From an uncultured Bacilli bacterium (GTDB lineage Bacteria; Bacillota_I; Bacilli_A; RF39; UBA660), in contig CANRDL010000009.1 in the NCBI GenBank assembly GCA_947629405.1, positions 1 through 37,065 of the forward strand: a stretch of DNA of 37,065 nt. Reading direction: 5' to 3'. A program made the position numbers and the translations under genes. The notes below the pieces were generated by a model that worked only from the letters and a program-made list of their open reading frames with translations, was not told the origin of the DNA and did not search any database. Below are positions 1 to 6,703 of the stretch, piece after piece (position 1 is the first letter of the stretch; every line of letters starts with the position of its first letter).

Positions 1-264
1 AATTGTATCTTGGAATCTTTCACCTAGTTCTTGACATCCACCAGGAAGTCCCCATTTATCTCTATCCGCTCTACTTTATAATAGTATTTGTCCTTTATCA
101 TTAACAATAATTACAGCTGCTCCATCCTGTAATAAAACAAATCTATGTTTAAGAACACCCATACACATTCTTGTAAATACAGGATATCCTATAATATTAC
201 TTAGCTCAATAATTTCTTCTGCCGAAAGCGGCTCAATAATTTTATTATTCTGCGAATCAAAAAT
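1..264 (-). pseudogene. NUDIX hydrolase, interrupted by an in-frame stop and cut by the window edge
   Basis: Reading leftwards from 264, one frame gives a NUDIX N-terminal strand (DGAAVIIVNDKGQILL), then a TAA at 78-76, then SRADRDKWGLPGGCQELGE, which is the start of a Nudix box (G-x5-E). The rest runs off the left edge. A Gln is normally found where the TAA sits (LLLQKR-like), so a single CAA-to-TAA change explains it. There is no start codon with a Shine-Dalgarno at the beginning of this piece, and it continues in the same frame from the gene that ends at 265. It is either a decayed gene, the 3' part of a longer broken ORF, or a sequencing or assembly error. Family call is good; intactness is poor. 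Confidence 0.7.
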
Positions 265-801
265 TTATTTTAATTTTTGATCAGATTGAACATTTTGATT
301 TAGATTATTGCAATTAAAATCAAAATCATATAAAGGTATATTAATGTTATTATTTATCAAAAACTCTTGTAATGGTTGAATGCATTCTAAAGGTGATAAT
401 ATACCAACAAAATTAGAAAGTGGTATAAAACCATCAACTTCATCTATTTCATAACTAGTTGTTTCGTTGGGTTTTAAATTCAACCTTGAACGATCAATCA
501 TAAAAAATATTACATTAGGATGAAATGGAAGAAAATAGTAACAATGAGGTGATAACAATGTTTTTTTAAACTGTGGAAGTGCTGGATCAAATAAAGATAT
601 AACACTTTCGGGAACTGCCCTATAACCACTTACTTTTCCTTCAACATTAATACCAATTTCTTTTAATCTTTCTTTTGATAAAAGCCCTCCATTTTTAAAA
701 ATAGAAACAAATTTTTCAAAAGTATCAATTTCCGTTATCTCACCAATTCCATGTAACAATAATTTATTATCACAAAGATATTTATATAAATTTTCATTCA
801 T
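265..801 (-). CDS. Unknown protein, possibly ADP-ribosyltransferase-like fold
   Basis: Not recognised with certainty. The start is taken as the ATG at 801, which follows a weak AGTAGTGA Shine-Dalgarno; an upstream in-frame ATG at 837 has none. The protein (178 aa) has an LLLHGIGE segment, then FVSIFKNGGLLS, VIFFMIDRS and a late EVDGFIPLSNFVGILSP. The order H-G, nGLlS and E..g.IPLs resembles small ART-fold proteins of the DarT/DUF4433 kind, but this is pattern matching only. No signal peptide or membrane segment. Its stop (TAA at 267-265) is followed in the same frame by the NUDIX remnant, so the two may once have been a single ORF joining an ART-like domain to a NUDIX domain. Confidence 0.5.
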   Translation of the reverse strand: MNENLYKYLCDNKLLLHGIGEITEIDTFEKFVSIFKNGGLLSKERLKEIGINVEGKVSGYRAVPESVISLFDPALPQFKKTLLSPHCYYFLPFHPNVIFFMIDRSRLNLKPNETTSYEIDEVDGFIPLSNFVGILSPLECIQPLQEFLINNNINIPLYDFDFNCNNLNQNVQSDQKLK

Positions 802-850
802 AAAATCACTACTTTCAATTATGAAATTATTTCTCATTTTTGAAAAAAAT

Positions 851-876
851 GAGAAATAAATGAGGAAATTTACAAC
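851..876. repeat. Partial copy of the cassette-flanking repeat
   Basis: This stretch, just upstream of the 265-801 gene, is a diverged copy of the 25-26 bp repeat at 2480-2504 and 3158-3183. Shared core TGAGGAAATTT preceded by GAGAAATAAA or GAGGAAAAAA. It marks another possible cassette boundary. Confidence 0.45.
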
Positions 877-981
877 ATTCGTTTATTAAATGTTTTTGCT
901 ATAATAAAATTGGTCTAAAAAACAATATTTCCTTTTACTTTATTTTGATTTTTAAAGATAGCATAGCATACTATACATATA

Positions 982-1383
982 TTATTGTTCTAATTGATAT
1001 AAGTATTTTATATTATTATCATTAATATTAAATAATCCTTTTTTTAAATATATTAAATCTTTATTTCCTATATCTACTAAAGTAAACAAAACTTCATCAT
1101 TAGAATTATAACAAACATAATATAAATGGGTAGTGCTTCCAGTACTTTGATTTACTTTTTTATATTTTAAATTTTTATAATGTTTTATAAAGTCATCAAC
1201 TAAATAGTCATTTTCTTGAATTGAATCTCCATCAGTCTTTATATAAGATATATTGTTCATATTTATATTTAATATTTCCTCAATAGTATGAAAATTATTA
1301 TTTCTTAATGTAAAAACAAGGAAAATTGCTATTATTACAATTACTATTAAAATTACAAAGATATAGATTTTTTTAGATTTCAA
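982..1383 (-). CDS. Small membrane-anchored protein of unknown function
   Basis: 133 aa. The first about 27 residues form a charged stub (KSKK) and one strongly hydrophobic helix (YIFVILIVIVIIAIFLVFTL); the remaining about 105 residues are polar and would lie outside the membrane. No lipobox cysteine is seen, so an uncleaved signal anchor is more likely than a lipoprotein. The start is a TTG at 1383, placed by a good Shine-Dalgarno (GGAGTGA) 5 nt upstream. The family is not recognised. It lies between the SEC-C mini-ORF and the ART-like gene, in a region that looks like accumulated one-gene insertions. Confidence 0.6.
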   Translation of the reverse strand: MKSKKIYIFVILIVIVIIAIFLVFTLRNNNFHTIEEILNINMNNISYIKTDGDSIQENDYLVDDFIKHYKNLKYKKVNQSTGSTTHLYYVCYNSNDEVLFTLVDIGNKDLIYLKKGLFNINDNNIKYLYQLEQ

Positions 1384-1462
1384 TTATATCACTCCTAGCA
1401 TTTTTCATTCAGAGACGTTGACTTTTTTTAAGTTCAAGTGTTTGCAAAACATTATGAATCTA

Positions 1463-1564
1463 CTATTTACCACAACAATTTTTATATTTTTTACCTGAGC
1501 CACATGGTAACTTATTAAAATAACTAAGTAATTTTTTGCTTGAAAATTTGGCTTTATTATTCAT
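1463..1564 (-). CDS. 33-aa SEC-C zinc-motif mini-ORF (secA-tail copy D)
   Basis: An ATG at 1564 opens a 33-codon frame ending in LPCGSGKKYKNCCGK, the SEC-C motif found at the end of SecA (C-x-C...CC pattern, with the first Cys missing because of L-P). It stops with TAG TAG, the same double stop used by secA. About 41 of the last 48 bases match the secA 3' end. No convincing Shine-Dalgarno precedes the ATG. It may be a tiny zinc-motif peptide, the tail of a decayed SEC-C gene, or a recombination scar. Listed as CDS because the frame is open; expression is doubtful. Confidence 0.4.
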   Translation of the reverse strand: MNNKAKFSSKKLLSYFNKLPCGSGKKYKNCCGK

Positions 1565-1628
1565 AAATTTTAATAACTTATTCAAAAATTATAAAAAAGT
1601 GATGTGTAATTTTCTAACAATGCAGTTT

Positions 1629-1640
1629 AAACTTATCTAA
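1629..1640. repeat. Direct repeat AAACTTATCTAA, left flank of the 138-aa gene
   Basis: The 12-mer AAACTTATCTAA here recurs twice at 2202-2213 and 2213-2224, so the gene at 1678-2094 is bracketed by it. Short and AT-rich, but the same bracketing is seen around the neighbouring genes. Confidence 0.45.
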
Positions 1641-1677
1641 TAACTTATTTAAAAAATCGATTTAATAATTATTAAAC

Positions 1678-2094
1678 TTACATCTTTCTAGGTTTGTTTT
1701 CGGTATACATTTGATTCATATAATCTTTATTTGATCTTTCTAATTCCTCTCTAGAATAATAATCTTTCCCATCTTTTCCTATATATGATAATCTTTTTTC
1801 ATTCTCCATTTGTTGATATAATTTTACTATTCCAGATTTCAAAGTATTATTTTCACAAAAATATATATAAGAATCTATTAAATTATCAGCGATATTATTA
1901 AGCCTACTTATTACTTTTTTTAATATATCAGAAAATTCAAGCGTTTCAAATTCATGTGCTACAGTTTCATGTTTTTTATGAAAATATTCTCTTATTTGTT
2001 CCTTTCTATATCCTGATTTTACTAAATAACTAATTTCCTTGTTCATAGAATTTAATAATTCTATACTGCTTTTTTCAAAAGTATCTTGATTCAT
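1678..2094 (-). CDS. Unknown 138-aa soluble protein
   Basis: Starts at ATG 2094 with a strong Shine-Dalgarno (AAAGGAGGTT). The protein is mostly helical and charged, with no signal peptide or membrane helix. The N-terminal half (KEISYLVKSGYRKEQIREYFHKK) reads like a small helical bundle; the C-terminus (IGKDGKDYYSREELERSN) may be a short strand-turn-helix. I do not recognise the family. It is the sole gene between SEC-C tail copies D and C and is bracketed by AAACTTATCTAA repeats, so it looks like a one-gene insertion cassette. Confidence 0.65.
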   Translation of the reverse strand: MNQDTFEKSSIELLNSMNKEISYLVKSGYRKEQIREYFHKKHETVAHEFETLEFSDILKKVISRLNNIADNLIDSYIYFCENNTLKSGIVKLYQQMENEKRLSYIGKDGKDYYSREELERSNKDYMNQMYTENKPRKM

Positions 2095-2201
2095 TTTTTA
2101 AACCTCCTTTTAATATTTTATCATCCATTTCATTTATATTCAATTACCTCTAACAGAATCTTTAACAACTAATCGCATTTTAAATAGGCAAATAGGCAAA
2201 A

Positions 2202-2224
2202 AAACTTATCTAAAACTTATCTAA
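2202..2224. repeat. Direct repeat AAACTTATCTAA in tandem, right flank of the 138-aa gene
   Basis: Two overlapping copies of the 12-mer that is also at 1629-1640. Nearby are a tandem AAATAGGC (2183-2198) and a direct repeat CTAATCGC (2169 and 2221), so the 416-nt gap between genes at 2095-2510 is repeat-dense. Confidence 0.45.
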
Positions 2225-2268
2225 TCGCTATTTTTTATTAAAAAATACCTAAAAATTGGAACAAGAAA

Positions 2269-2308
2269 AAACTCGTTTTTCCCTTATTTTACAAGGCTTT
2301 ACGAGTTT
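2269..2308 (-). terminator. Intrinsic terminator downstream of SEC-C tail copy C
   Basis: On the minus strand the arms AAACTCG (2308-2302) and CGAGTTT (2275-2269) pair around a long loop and run into a T tract. It sits just after the SEC-C tail copy at 2311-2352, as expected if that copy arrived with a 3' end of its own. Confidence 0.5.
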
Positions 2309-2310
2309 AT

Positions 2311-2352
2311 TTACCACAACAGTTCTTATACTTTTACCACTTCCACAAGCTC
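2311..2352 (-). repeat. Decayed secA 3'-end copy C (SEC-C motif, frameshifted)
   Basis: The minus strand encodes the SEC-C tail (CGSGK, then YKNCCGK, then TAA), with one base deleted in the run of A between GGT and TAT, so the frame breaks in the middle. Bases upstream of it (2353-2473) do not match secA but match the same position beside copy B. Confidence 0.75.
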
Positions 2353-2473
2353 AGTGCAATCTCATATTATCCTTATTTATGGTATTTATAGTATTATTGT
2401 TATTTCTTGAAAATACAGTCAATGTAACATCAATATATAGTATTATGAGTATTATCCGTATTATCAGTATTTC
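2353..2473. repeat. TAGTATT-rich repeat partner of SEC-C copy C
   Basis: Low-complexity sequence full of TAGTATT/TTATAGTATTA units, alignable by eye with 3291-3417 next to copy B. Together with the SEC-C tail it makes a repeated unit of about 160-190 bp present twice. Confidence 0.5.
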
Positions 2474-2479
2474 CTAAAT

Positions 2480-2504
2480 GAGGAAAAAATGAGGAAATTT
2501 TCAA
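2480..2504. repeat. 25-bp direct repeat, left flank of the C39 peptidase gene
   Basis: Nearly identical (one extra T in the other copy) to 3158-3183. Core GAGGAAAAAATGAGG. The C39-like gene lies exactly between the two copies. Confidence 0.65.
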
Positions 2505-2510
2505 CACTAT

Positions 2511-3116
2511 TTAATTTACTTTTTTTATAACTAAAAAATTAAATGATTCTTTTCTTCCATAAATTTCTCTAATTAAACTTTTATAGGAAAATGGAACGCC
2601 AATTTGATTATCACCTATTTTATTTGAATTAATCACATAAAAATTATTGTTTTCATCTATATCACTAACTACTAGATAATGCCCATTATGGGAAAAAGTA
2701 CCTTCATAGTTTTCATAATTATCTGCTGGTCCAACATGAATAATAGCCATATTACCATTTTTAATATTATTAATAATTCTCTGTTTTTGTTCTTCAGGAT
2801 TACTAAAATTGATTTTTATTATTTCATACTCAATTTTGATTTTATCTTCTTTAATAAGCCTATCTAAGCAATATATTAAGCCTTCGTGTTTTATACCTTT
2901 TGATTTTAAATAAGTATTATCAAAATTTCCATTTTTATCAACAATTATCTTTTTTACTATTTCAATAGGATCATACTTTATACCATAATTTGAAAGTATA
3001 ATAGCTATAGAAGTTGGCCCACAACCCATATGTGGAATATCCCAATCTCCTAATTTATCCCTAAATTCATTTATAGTATAATCTAATTGTCTATATCTAA
3101 TTCTACTTTGATTCAT
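2511..3116 (-). CDS. C39-like papain-fold cysteine peptidase
   Basis: 201 aa. The catalytic-Cys motif is GCGPTSIAIILSNYG (Cys32), followed near the middle by SHNGHYLVVSDID (His146) and NFYVINSN (Asn163/Asn165) as the third site. This is the order of the Peptidase_C39_2 family (bacteriocin-leader-peptidase-like, papain fold). No signal peptide or membrane segment is seen and no ABC transporter is fused or nearby, so it would act in the cytosol or after non-classical release. Start ATG at 3116 with a GAAAGG site upstream. Flanked by 25-26 bp direct repeats and by SEC-C tail copies C and B. Target unknown; a small accessory role such as processing a peptide or an effector is possible. Confidence 0.75.
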   Translation of the reverse strand: MNQSRIRYRQLDYTINEFRDKLGDWDIPHMGCGPTSIAIILSNYGIKYDPIEIVKKIIVDKNGNFDNTYLKSKGIKHEGLIYCLDRLIKEDKIKIEYEIIKINFSNPEEQKQRIINNIKNGNMAIIHVGPADNYENYEGTFSHNGHYLVVSDIDENNNFYVINSNKIGDNQIGVPFSYKSLIREIYGRKESFNFLVIKKVN

Positions 3117-3157
3117 TTTCTGCCTTTCAAATAAAATTTCCTTATTTTCAAAAAAAC

Positions 3158-3183
3158 GAGGAAAAAATGAGGAAATTTTTCAA
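3158..3183. repeat. 26-bp direct repeat, right flank of the C39 peptidase gene
   Basis: Partner of 2480-2504. It begins right where the secA-like 3' untranslated sequence of copy B stops matching secA (after ATTGAAAAAT on the minus strand), so it looks like an insertion junction. Confidence 0.65.
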
Positions 3184-3223
3184 TTTTTTATAGTGTTTTT
3201 TAGCTTTTTTGGATTTTAAATCA

Positions 3224-3290
3224 CTCGCAAACCCTTATAAAACCTACTACTTACCACAGCAATTTTTGTATTTCTTACCACTGCCACAAG
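3224..3290 (-). repeat. secA 3'-end copy B (SEC-C tail plus 3' untranslated region)
   Basis: 67 bp with about four mismatches to 4073-4139 at the true secA end. It encodes CGSGKKYKNCCGK followed by the same TAG TAG double stop, and the match extends downstream through the GGGTTTGCGAG segment. Upstream, a TAA and foreign sequence replace the rest of secA, so it is not a gene. Confidence 0.85.
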
Positions 3291-3417
3291 TTCCTTATAA
3301 TTTAGTACATATAGTATTTATAGTATTACCATTATTATCGGTATTTCAAGGAATTTTAGGTCAGGTAACAAATAGTATTTATGGTATTTATAGTATTATG
3401 TTTACTATATATATCTC
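3291..3417. repeat. TAGTATT-rich repeat partner of SEC-C copy B
   Basis: Aligns by eye with 2353-2473. No Shine-Dalgarno-supported gene is present; the 380-nt gap 3117-3496 holds only repeats. Confidence 0.5.
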
Positions 3418-3436
3418 ATAAAATGGGAACAAATTT
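3417..3436. repeat. Left flank repeat of ridA (TCATAAAATG + GGGAACAAATT)
   Basis: TCATAAAATG and GGGAACAAATT occur together here and again, spread out, at about 3932-3999 on the other side of ridA, so ridA is also bracketed by short repeats. Confidence 0.4.
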
Positions 3437-3496
3437 GGAACATTGTTATCATTCGCTCACAAGTACATTTATAACAACTTTTTAAATTTTTTATCA

Positions 3497-3898
3497 CTAT
3501 TCTTTTGGGATTAAGGCTGTTACCTCTATTTCTATTTTTGAACCTTTTCTAACAAATCCTCCTACTTCTACCATTGTAGATACAGGCATTGAATTTTTAA
3601 AATATTCTGCTCTAATAGGTGATACTATTTCAAAATCATTTATATCTTTTAAATATATAACAGCTTTAACTACATCATCTAAAGATGCCCCTGCTTCTTT
3701 TAATATACCACCTATTTCTTCAAATACTAATTTTGTTTGTTCTCCTATATCATCTGTTACTACTTCATTAATTTCTCCAGCTGGTGCTTGCACTCCTGAT
3801 ACGAATATTAAGTAAGAGTCACCCAAATCAATCTTTTTTGCTGGAGTATAAACTCCTTTCATAACATAACCTTTTGGTTTTATATTTTCTATTTTCAT
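3497..3898 (-). CDS. RidA/YjgF-family protein lacking the catalytic arginine
   Basis: 133 aa, full family length, with the usual pattern YTPAKKIDLGDSYLIFVSG, DDVVKAVIYLKDINDF and KGSKIEIEVTAL. RidA proteins are trimeric and hydrolyse reactive 2-aminoacrylate and related imines. In the canonical enzyme an Arg sits in PARS just before VEVA; here the segment is MPVSTMVEVGGF, so that position is Ser107 and the imine-deaminase Arg is missing. This points to a non-deaminase Rid subgroup. Start ATG 3898 with an AGGAGG site. It is the gene directly downstream of secA, where prfB is found in many Firmicutes, and is bracketed by repeats. Confidence 0.85.
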   Translation of the reverse strand: MKIENIKPKGYVMKGVYTPAKKIDLGDSYLIFVSGVQAPAGEINEVVTDDIGEQTKLVFEEIGGILKEAGASLDDVVKAVIYLKDINDFEIVSPIRAEYFKNSMPVSTMVEVGGFVRKGSKIEIEVTALIPKE

Positions 3899-3941
3899 TT
3901 TTTAATATTCCTCCTTTTTATTAAAAATTATCATAAAATGT

Positions 3942-3995
3942 TCCCATTGAGAAACCCTTGATTTTACGGGGTTTTTTGGCATTTTTGGGAACAAA
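3942..3995. other. Nested inverted repeat between secA and ridA
   Basis: Outer arms TGTTCCCA and TGGGAACA enclose inner arms AAACCC and GGGTTT. On the plus strand the inner arm is followed by TTTTTT; on the minus strand (the direction of the genes) there is no T tract. It may be a cruciform or recombination site rather than a terminator for secA. Confidence 0.4.
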
Positions 3996-4095
3996 TTATA
4001 TTTTTTGTGCACATTTTGAACACATTTTTCAATTTTTTTGGGTTTTTTTATGATTTTTTCGAAATTCTATGCCTCGCAAACCCTTATTAAACCTA

Positions 4096-6591
4096 CTACT
4101 TACCACAGCAATTTTTATACTTTTTACCACTGCCACAAGGACAAGGTTCATTTCTACCAATCTTTTTTACTCTTGTAGGTTTGTTCTTTTTCGCTTTTTT
4201 ACTATTGCCTTCTTTTAAAGTTTGTTTTCTTTCTACATCAAGTCTTAGTTGAGCTCTAAGTAAAAAGACAGCAATCTTATCATCTATTTCAGCAAGTAAA
4301 TCTTCAAATGCTTCAAATCCTTCCATTGTATAAGCTTGTAATGGATTTATTTGACCATAACCTCTTAAGAAAATTCCTTCTCTTAAATGTTCTAAGTTAG
4401 CGATGTGATCTACCCAAGAAGTATCTATTACTTGTAATGAAATAGCTTTTTCAAATTCGGCAACTACCTCTACAGGAATATCTTTAATTTTATTTTCATA
4501 ATTTTCTATAACTTTTTTATAAATTAATTCTTTTACTTCTTCTACTGATTTTCCTTTAAAATCTTTAGCCTTAAATTCATCTTTATCGATTATAATCAAA
4601 CTATTATTTATATGTTCAGCAATATCTTTATTATCATCATCAGTTAGATATCCTTCTGGTTCGATATGTGATTCAACTATATGTTTAATAGAATTTTTAA
4701 TTGATTCATATGCTCTTTTTCTTATATCTTCACTTTCCAATATTTCATTTCTTCTAACGTAAATAATTTCTCTTTGTTCATTAATTACATCATCATAATC
4801 AAGTAAAGTTTTACGAGCATCAAAGTTATTTCCTTCAACTTTTCTTTGAGCAGTCTCTATACTTTTAGTAAACATTTTAGAACGGATTGCTTGATCATCA
4901 ACTACACCAACACTTTGAATTAGGTTTTTAATCTTATCAGAACAGAATCTCTTCATTAAATCATCTTCAAATGATACAAAAAATTGAGATGATCCTGGAT
5001 CTCCTTGTCTTCCAGAACGACCACGAAGTTGGTTGTCTATACGACGAGCTTCATGCCTTTCTGTACCTATTACAAATAATCCACCAAGTTCTTTAACGCC
5101 TTTTCCTAATTTTATATCTGTTCCACGACCAGCCATGTTAGTAGCAATCGTTACTGCACCTTTTTCTCCAGCTTTAGCTATAATTTCTGCTTCACGAGCA
5201 TGATTTTTAGCATTTAAAACTTCATGAGGAATTTTTTCCGCTTTTAATAATGCACTTAACTTTTCATTTGATTCAACTGATATTGTACCAACTAGTATTG
5301 GTTGTCCTTTTGCGTGTAAAGCTTTTATAGTTTTAATTATAGCTTTAAATTTTCCTGCTTCTGTTGAATATACTAAATCTGCTAAATCTTCACGAATAAC
5401 GGGTTTATTAGTTGGAATTTGAATAACATACATGTTATATAAATTTCTAAATTCTTCTTCTTCTGTTTTAGCTGTACCTGTCATACCAGAAATTTTATTG
5501 TACATTCTAAATAAGTTTTGGAATGTAATAGTAGCCATAGTTTTAGTTTCTTCATTGATTTTTACACCTTCTTTAGCTTCTATAGCTTGATGTAAACCTT
5601 CAGAAAATTGTCTACCATGCATTAAACGTCCTGTAAATTGATCAACTATAATTATTTGACCATCTTCTATTACATAATCTACATTTAAACTCATTCCATA
5701 ATTAGCTTTTAATGCTTGATTAATATGGTGAACAAGGGCACTATTATCTAAATCATATAAATTATTCAAATGTAAAATAGATTCTAACTTTTTACTTCCC
5801 TCTTCAGTTAATGAAACAGTTTTTTGTTTAAGATCAACATTATAGTCAACTTCATTTTTTAATTTTTTTACAGCTTTATCAGCATCAATATATAAATTTT
5901 CGGCATTAAATCTTCCACCAGAAATAATAAGTGGCGTACGCGCTTCATCAATTAATATAGAGTCAACTTCGTCAATAATAACATAATTTAGTTCTCTTTG
6001 AACTTTATCTTCTATACGAGATACCATGTTATCTCTTAAATAGTCAAAACCAATTTCATTGTTAGTTGAATAAACTATATCACATTTATATACCTCTTGT
6101 TTTTCTTTAGATGATAAATCTTTTTTATTTTTTCCAACAGTTAGTCCTAAAAATCTAAAAATATCACCAACCATTACATCGGCAGCCACGTCAACTAAGT
6201 AATCGTTAACTGTTACAATGTGAACACCTTTTCCTGTTAAGGCATTTAAATAAGCTGGCATAGTTGCTACTAAAGTTTTACCTTCACCAGTTTTCATCTC
6301 GGCAATATTACCATAGTGAAGAGCTAAAGCTCCAATTATTTGTACTTTAAATGGTTTTTGTTTAATAGTTCTCCATGCTGCTTCTCTTACAACAGCAAAT
6401 GCTGGCACGATTAATTCATCTAAATCAATTCCATTTTTTATAAGGTCTTTAAATTCATCAGTCTTAGCTTTTAATTCTTTATCAGAAAGTGATGCTATTT
6501 CATCTTCCATTTCTAAAACAGAATCGGCAATAGTTTCAAATTTTGTTAGTTCCTTATATTCTGAATCAATTAACTTTTTTAAAAATTTCAT
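4096..6591 (-). CDS. secA: SecA preprotein translocase ATPase
   Basis: 831 aa, normal length. It is the motor that pushes preproteins through SecYEG. Visible landmarks: Walker A MKTGEGKT (residues 101-106), the DEVDSILIDEARTP block near 205-220, GTERHEARRIDNQLRGRSGR in the second helicase domain, and a basic linker followed by the C-terminal SEC-C zinc motif GRNEPCPCGSGKKYKNCCGK (Cys817, 819, 828, 829) used for SecB, lipid or ribosome contact. Ends with two TAG codons. Start ATG 6591 after GAGGTGA. hpf lies upstream with its own terminator, so secA is probably transcribed alone. The 3' end of this gene is the source of, or is related to, the tail copies at 1463-1515, 2311-2352 and 3224-3290. 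Confidence 0.98.
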   Translation of the reverse strand: MKFLKKLIDSEYKELTKFETIADSVLEMEDEIASLSDKELKAKTDEFKDLIKNGIDLDELIVPAFAVVREAAWRTIKQKPFKVQIIGALALHYGNIAEMKTGEGKTLVATMPAYLNALTGKGVHIVTVNDYLVDVAADVMVGDIFRFLGLTVGKNKKDLSSKEKQEVYKCDIVYSTNNEIGFDYLRDNMVSRIEDKVQRELNYVIIDEVDSILIDEARTPLIISGGRFNAENLYIDADKAVKKLKNEVDYNVDLKQKTVSLTEEGSKKLESILHLNNLYDLDNSALVHHINQALKANYGMSLNVDYVIEDGQIIIVDQFTGRLMHGRQFSEGLHQAIEAKEGVKINEETKTMATITFQNLFRMYNKISGMTGTAKTEEEEFRNLYNMYVIQIPTNKPVIREDLADLVYSTEAGKFKAIIKTIKALHAKGQPILVGTISVESNEKLSALLKAEKIPHEVLNAKNHAREAEIIAKAGEKGAVTIATNMAGRGTDIKLGKGVKELGGLFVIGTERHEARRIDNQLRGRSGRQGDPGSSQFFVSFEDDLMKRFCSDKIKNLIQSVGVVDDQAIRSKMFTKSIETAQRKVEGNNFDARKTLLDYDDVINEQREIIYVRRNEILESEDIRKRAYESIKNSIKHIVESHIEPEGYLTDDDNKDIAEHINNSLIIIDKDEFKAKDFKGKSVEEVKELIYKKVIENYENKIKDIPVEVVAEFEKAISLQVIDTSWVDHIANLEHLREGIFLRGYGQINPLQAYTMEGFEAFEDLLAEIDDKIAVFLLRAQLRLDVERKQTLKEGNSKKAKKNKPTRVKKIGRNEPCPCGSGKKYKNCCGK

Positions 6592-6614
6592 TATGTATTC
6601 ACCTCATACTATGT

Positions 6615-6644
6615 ATTTTACCATGTTTTAAGCTAACTTTACAA
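6615..6644 (-). promoter_or_regulatory. Predicted secA promoter
   Basis: TTGTAA (6644-6639), 18-nt spacer, TAAAAT (6620-6615) with an upstream TG. Located between the hpf terminator and the secA start. Confidence 0.5.
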
Positions 6645-6670
6645 CTTAATTTATTAAATAAATTAAAAAA

Positions 6671-6703
6671 GAAGCTATTTAACATTTAAAATGCCATAGC
6701 TTC
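6671..6703 (-). terminator. Intrinsic terminator of hpf
   Basis: Arms GAAGCTAT and ATAGCTTC followed by TTTTTT on the minus strand; the hairpin overlaps the hpf stop codon. Confidence 0.8.

Noticed and set aside
1-801. Reassignment of TAA to Gln, or of TGA to Trp as in Mollicutes
   Set aside because: TAA ends murA, the PBP and other intact genes, and TGA ends rpiB and rnpA in ATGA overlaps; Trp is TGG in conserved motifs. The code is standard, so the TAA codons in the NUDIX frame are lesions or errors.
1463-1564. Mini-ORF as an ordinary SEC-C protein gene unrelated to secA
   Set aside because: The shared TAG TAG double stop and DNA-level match favour derivation from the secA end, although a separate SEC-C gene tail cannot be fully excluded.
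2256-2477. Hydrophobic plus-strand ORF of 73 aa, similar to one at 3209-3421
   Set aside because: Both are antisense to SEC-C tail copies C and B plus the TAGTATT arm; both start at TTG without a ribosome site. Their similarity is explained by the shared DNA repeat.
1629-3999. Integron with attC sites, or a CRISPR array
   Set aside because: Cassette repeats differ from gene to gene, lack attC core sequences, and no integrase is present; no regular repeat-spacer spacing exists anywhere in the window.
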